Shown here in pieces: positions 21,647 to 26,131 of a stretch of 26,131 nucleotides of DNA. Source of the DNA: Saccoglossus kowalevskii (Eukaryota; Hemichordata; Enteropneusta; Harrimaniidae); contig NW_003158088.1 in NCBI RefSeq assembly GCF_000003605.2, forward strand, positions 1 to 26,131, in the 5' to 3' direction. Numbering within the stretch: position 1 is the stretch's first letter; every line of letters starts with the position of its first letter. The translations under genes were made by a program, and so were the position numbers. The notes beneath the pieces are model-generated. The model was not told the origin of the DNA. It made no database searches and saw only the letters and a list, made by a program, of their open reading frames with translations.

Positions 21647-22590
21647 ATGATATCACAGGTAACAATTCCGAATGAAACTACCAACTTTGCAATCGCTTTT
21701 TACAACTTTGTAAGCAGTTTCTTGTCGATTTTGCCGTTGGCTGTTGTGATAATCTGCTTATATATAAGACATTCTCGGAACATTTACTTAATGTTTTCGA
21801 AATTTAACTGCGGGGTTGTCATGAAAATGACTTACGTTAAATATATAAACAACTCCGCCAAAATTTCCTTCGTTTTTTCCAACATTGCACGGTGTTTTCA
21901 AACATTTTGCCCTCACCTCATGGCAACATCTACAGGCTGCTTTCAATTGGCTTTCATTAAATTTCTCTACTTTGCAACTGCGCGTTTCTATATGCCAACA
22001 ACTTAGGTCATACATACAAATACATCTACCAACTTTGCAATAACTTTGCACAATTTTGCAATCACTTTGAATAACTTTGCCGGGAGTGTTAACAGCGTAA
22101 ATCCCACTACGTGCCGATAGCTCAGCAACTTGTTCTTGAAATCTAGAAGGAATTTGAAAACTTTGTATTAATTAAAACAGTTACAAAATTTCTACGATTT
22201 TCCACTATAAATGATCGACATCACAGTAAGAAAGAATGCAGGAACGTTGCCTTATATATTTTCGATATGCGTGATGAAACAAAAAAAATAAACACAACAG
22301 GTCATTTACTCAATCAATCTCCCTTGCAAGAACTAACCACGCCCGTTTGTGCTTTACTTTAAACATTGGTCGATCACCTAACCACACAGCTGCATCGAGT
22401 ATTTGAAATTCAGCTGAATTGCCGGCTATTTCAGATTTTTTAATGTTTCAAAAACGATATCGTTTTCACAGGTACCTCCTATTATTGACCTATGACCACT
22501 GCATACTTTGAGTAACACTGCGATAATTTAACACCAATTAACGAAACATTTATTCACATTTTCAAACTTTTAACTATTGGACTTGTTAAT
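21647..22590. repeat. Satellite unit M22 (944 bp), close relative of M23
   Basis: Head ACAATTCCGAATG with GATTTTGCCGTTGG, shared only with M23. Open-type; the 119-codon frame is intact at 21647-22006. Tail CCACTGCATAC and CACTGCGATAATT matches M6 and M21. Private changes are ATATAAACAACTCC and CTACAGGCTGC. Confidence 0.96.
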
Positions 22591-23533
22591 ATGATATCAC
22601 AGGTAACAATTCCGAATGAAACTACCAACTTTTCAATCGCTTTTTACAACTTTGTAAGCAGTTTCTTGTCGATTTTGCCGTTGGCTGTTGTGATAATCTG
22701 CTTATATATAAGACATTCTCGGAACATTTACTTAATGTTTTCGAAATTTAACTGCGGGGTTGTCATGAAAATGACGTACGTTAAATATATAAGCAACTCC
22801 GCCAACATTTCCTTCGCTTTTTCCAACTTTGCACGGTGTGTTCTAACATTTTACCCTCAGCTCATGGGAACATCTATAGACTGCTTTCAATCGGCTTTCA
22901 TTAAATTTCTCGACTTTACAACTGCGTGTTTTTATATGTCAACAACTTAGGTCATACATGCAAATCCATCTACCAACTTTGCAATAACGTTGCACAATTT
23001 TGCAATCACTTTGAACAACTTTGCCGGGAGTGTTAACAGCGTAAATCCCACTACGTGCCGACAGCTCAGCAACTTGTTCTTGAAATTTAGAAGGAATTTG
23101 AAAACTTTGTAATAATTAAAACAGTTACAAAAATTCTACGATTTTCCACTATAAATGATCGACATCACAGTAAAAAGAATGCAGGAACGTTGCCTTATAT
23201 ATTTTCGATATGCGTGATGGAACTAAAAAAATAAACTCAACACCTCATTTACTCAAGCAGTCTCCCATGCAAGAACTAACCACGCCAGTTTGTACTTTAC
23301 TTTAAACATTGCTCGATCACCTAGCCACACAGCTGCTTCGATTATTTGAAATTCAACCGAATTGCCGGCTATTTCAGATTTTTTAATGTTTCAAAAACGA
23401 TATCGCTTTCACATGGACCTCCTATAACTGACCTATGACCTCTACATACTTTGAGTAACACTACGATAATTTAACACCAATTAACGAAACATTTATTCAC
23501 ATTTTCGAACTTTTAACTATTGGACTTGTTAAT
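22591..23533. repeat. Satellite unit M23 (943 bp)
   Basis: Head as M22. The second segment switches to the TGTGTTCTAACATTTTACC form of M7/M9/M10. The 119-codon frame is open at 22591-22950. The tail has AGTAAAAAGAATG and TTGTACTTTAC, with the KpnI position mutated (ACATGGACC). Confidence 0.96.
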
Positions 23534-24475
23534 ATGATATCACAGGTAACAATCCCGAATGAAACTACCAACTTTGCAATAGCTTTTTACAACTTTGTTG
23601 CAGTTGGTTGTCGATTTTACGGTTGCTGTTGTTATAATCTGCTTATATATGAGACATTCTCGGAACACTTACTTAATGTTTTCAAAATTTATCTGCGGGG
23701 TTGTCATGACAATGACTTAGGTTAAATATATAAGCAACTTCGCCAACATTTCCTTCGCTTTTTCCAACTTTGAACGGTGTGTTCTAACATTTTACCCTCA
23801 GCTCATGGGAACATCTATAGACTGCTTTCAATCGGTTTTTATTAAATTTCTCGACTTTACAACTGCGTGTTTGTATATGCCAACAACTTAGGTCATACAT
23901 ACAAATACATCTACTAACTTTTCAATAACTTTGCACAACTTTGCAATCACTTTGAACAATTTTCCACGGAGTGGTGACAGCGTAAATCCCAATACGTGCC
24001 GACAACTCAGCAACTTGTTCTTGAAAATTAGAAGGAATTTGAAAACTTTCCATTAATTAAAACAGTTACAAAAATTCCACGATTTTTCTCTATAAATGAT
24101 CGACATCACAGTAGGAAAGAATGCAGGAACGTTGCCTTATATATTTTCGATATGCGTGATGAAACAAAAAAAATAAACTCAACAGCTCATTTACTCAGGC
24201 AGTCTCCTATGCAAGAACTAACCACGCCCGTTTGTGCTTTACTTTAAACATTGGTCGATCACCTAATCTCACAGCTGCATCGATAATTTGAAATTCAGCT
24301 GAATTGCCGGCTATTTGAGATTTTTTAATGTTTCAAAAACGATATCGCTTTCACAGGTACCTCCTATAATTGACCTATGACCTCTACATACTTTGAGTAA
24401 CACTACGATAATTTAACACCAATTAACGAAACATTTATTCACATTTTCGAACTTTTAACTATTGGACTTGTTAAT
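23534..24475. repeat. Satellite unit M24 (942 bp)
   Basis: The most divergent head in the window: AACTTTGTTGCAGTTGGTTGTCG and TTACGGTTGCTGTTGTTATAATC, with CAAAATTTATCTGCGG. The middle AACTTCGCC and CAACTTTGAACGG matches M15, then AATTTTCCACGGAGTGGTGAC matches M21, and the tail matches M20. This looks like a mosaic. Confidence 0.96.
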
Positions 24476-25423
24476 ATGATATCACAAGTAACAATCCCGA
24501 ATGAAACTACCAACTTTGCAATCGCTTTTTACAACTTTGTAAGCAGTTTCTTGTCGATTTTTCCGTTGGCTGTTGTGATAATCTGCTTATATATAAGACA
24601 GACATTATCGGAACATTTACTTAATGTTTTCGAAATTTAACTGCGGGGTTGCCATGAAAATGACTTACGTTAAATATATAAGCAACTCCGCCAACATTTC
24701 CTTTGTTTTTTCCAACTTTGCACGGTGTTTTCAAACATTTTGCCCTCACCTCGTGGCAACATCTATAGACTGCTTTCAATCGGTTTTTATTAAATTTCTC
24801 GACTTTACAACTGCGTGTTTCTATATGCCAAAAACTTAGTTCATACATACAAATACATCTACCAACTTTGCAATAATTTTGCACAATTTTGCAATCACTT
24901 TGAATAACTTTGCCGGGAGTGTTAACAGCGTAAATCCCACTACGTGCCGACAGCTCAGCAACTTGTTCTTGAAATCTAGAAGGAATTTGAAAACTTTGTA
25001 TTAATTAAAACAGTTACAAAATTTCTACGATTTTCCACTATAAATGATCGACATCACAGTAAAAAGAATGCACGAACGTTGCCTTATATATCTTCGATAT
25101 TCGTGATGGAACTAAAAAAATAAACTCAACAGCTCATTTACTGAAGCAGTCTCCCATGCAAGAACTAACCACGCCCGTTTGTACTTAACTTTAAAAAATT
25201 GGTCGATCACCTAATCTCACGGCTGCATCGATTATTTGAAATCCAGCCGAATTGCCGGCTATTTCAGATTTTTTAATATTTCAAAAACGATATCGCTTTC
25301 ACAGGTACCTCCTATAATTGACCTATGACCTCTACATACTTTGATTAACACTTCGATAATTTAACACCAATTAACAAAACATTTATTCACATTTTCGAAC
25401 TTTTAACTATTGGACTTGTTAAT
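24476..25423. repeat. Satellite unit M25 (948 bp)
   Basis: Head ATAAGACAGACATTATCGG and GTTGCCATG, identical in type to M1. The second part changes to GCGTGTTTCTATATGCC. The tail joins AGTAAAAAGAATGCACG to the M3/M12 tail (TTAATATTTC, GATTAACACTTCG). The phase-zero motif is altered to ATATCACAAGTAAC. Confidence 0.96.
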
Positions 25424-26131
25424 ATGATATCACAGGTAACAATCCCGAATGAAACTACCAACTTTGCAATCGCTTTTTACAATTTTGTAAGCAGTTTCTT
25501 GTCGATTTTTTTTAGGCTGTGGTGATAATCTGCTTATATATAAGACATTCTCGGAACATTTACTTAATGTTTTCGAAATTTAACTGCGGGGTTGTCATGA
25601 AAATTACTTACGTTAAATATATAAGCAACTCCGCCAACATTTTCTTTGTTTTTTCCAACTTTGCACGGTGTTTTCAAACATTTTGCCCTCACCTCATGGC
25701 AACATCTATAGACTGCTTTCAATTGGCTTTTATTGAATTTCTAGACTTTACAACTGCGCGTTTCTACATGCCAACAACTTAGGCCATATATACAAATACA
25801 TCTACCAACTTTTCAATAACTTTGCACAACTTTGCAATCACTTTGAACAACTTTGCACGGAGTGGTAACAGCGTAAATCCCACTACGTGCCGACAGCTCA
25901 GTAACTTGTTCTTGAAAATTAGAAGGAATTTGAAAACTTTCCATTAATTAAAACAGTTACAAAAATTCCACGATTTTCCACTACAAATGATCGACATCAC
26001 AGTAAGAGAGAATGCAGGAACGTTTCCTTATATGTTTTTGATATGCGTGATGGAACAAAAAAAATAAACTCAACAGCTCATTTACTCAATCAGTCTTCCT
26101 TGCAATAACTAACCACGCCTGTTTGTGATGA
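25424..26131. repeat. Satellite unit M26, 3'-truncated by the window edge
   Basis: Contains the first ~708 bp of a unit. The head is a shortened GG-type (GATTTTTTTTAGGCTGTGGTG) followed by an open-type second segment, as in M1 and M5. The tail start AACGTTTCCTTATATG matches M17, and CACGCCTGTTTGTG matches the M3/M12 tail. Confidence 0.95.

Larger units (their letters stand above)
1..26131. repeat. Satellite DNA array, ~943-bp unit, 25 complete and 2 partial copies
   Basis: The motif ATGATATCACAGGTAAC or a close variant starts at 774, 2049, 3357, 4303, 5244, 6190, 6850, 7794, 8738, 9682, 10624, 11567, 12515, 13445, 14386, 15332, 16274, 17543, 18490, 19756, 20698, 21647, 22591, 23534, 24476 and 25424. 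All copies have the same orientation and no non-repeat sequence lies between them. Twenty of the 25 intervals are 930-949 bp. The exceptions are explained by a partial internal duplication (1275, 1308, 1269 and 1266 bp) or an internal deletion (660 bp). Landmarks kept in nearly every unit are two EcoRV sites (GATATC), KpnI (GGTACC) and ClaI (ATCGAT). The array reaches both window edges, so its full length is unknown. Such arrays are typical of eukaryotic heterochromatin; the chromosomal position here is not known. Confidence 0.98.

Noticed and set aside
1-26131. CRISPR array
   Set aside because: The repeated unit is hundreds of bases long, and there are no short identical repeats separated by unique spacers. 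The 22-bp elements are contiguous and degenerate.

Overview
The whole 26,131-base window is one uninterrupted head-to-tail satellite DNA array. I see no convincing protein-coding gene, RNA gene, transposon, CRISPR array or unique-sequence gap. The unit is about 943 bp and roughly one third G+C (estimated from a few lines). I set phase zero, arbitrarily, at the recurring motif ATGATATCACAGGTAAC. That motif, or a close variant, occurs 26 times, which gives a partial unit M0 (1-773), 25 complete units M1-M25, and a partial unit M26 (25424-26131). Interval lengths in order are 1275, 1308, 946, 941, 946, 660, 944, 944, 944, 942, 943, 948, 930, 941, 946, 942, 1269, 947, 1266, 942, 949, 944, 943, 942 and 948 bp.

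The sequence points to a eukaryotic nuclear genome. It is an A+T-rich long-unit satellite with no long reading frames and no prokaryotic gene layout, and its copies differ by scattered substitutions and indels. CpG is still common (CGATATCG, CACGCCCG, ATCGAT), so heavy CpG depletion is not evident. I cannot name the species, and I cannot tell whether the array is centromeric, pericentromeric, subtelomeric or sex-chromosomal.

There is structure at four scales. (1) An AACTTTGCA-type motif of 10-12 bp repeats inside each unit, at one point as a 22-bp tandem. (2) The unit is itself built from diverged subunits about 170-180 bp long (S1, S2, S3 and an S4-containing block), detectable by aligning the unit with itself. 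(3) The ~943-bp unit repeats in tandem. (4) Between about 11.5 and 20.7 kb the units follow an approximate three-unit higher-order repeat of about 2.83 kb, set by discrete sequence haplotypes.

Layout: 1-3356 starts with a partial unit followed by two enlarged units, each with a ~364-bp internal partial duplication. 3357-6189 is three standard units. 6190-6849 is a unit with a ~285-bp internal deletion. 6850-11566 is five standard units, including a near-identical adjacent pair (M9/M10). 11567-20697 is the region with the clearest trimer order, including two more enlarged units (M17 and M19); M19 is a visible recombinant. 20698-26131 is standard units that share variants with the left end and with each other. 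Some units carry a 119-codon open frame, but the pattern of change indicates chance rather than a gene.
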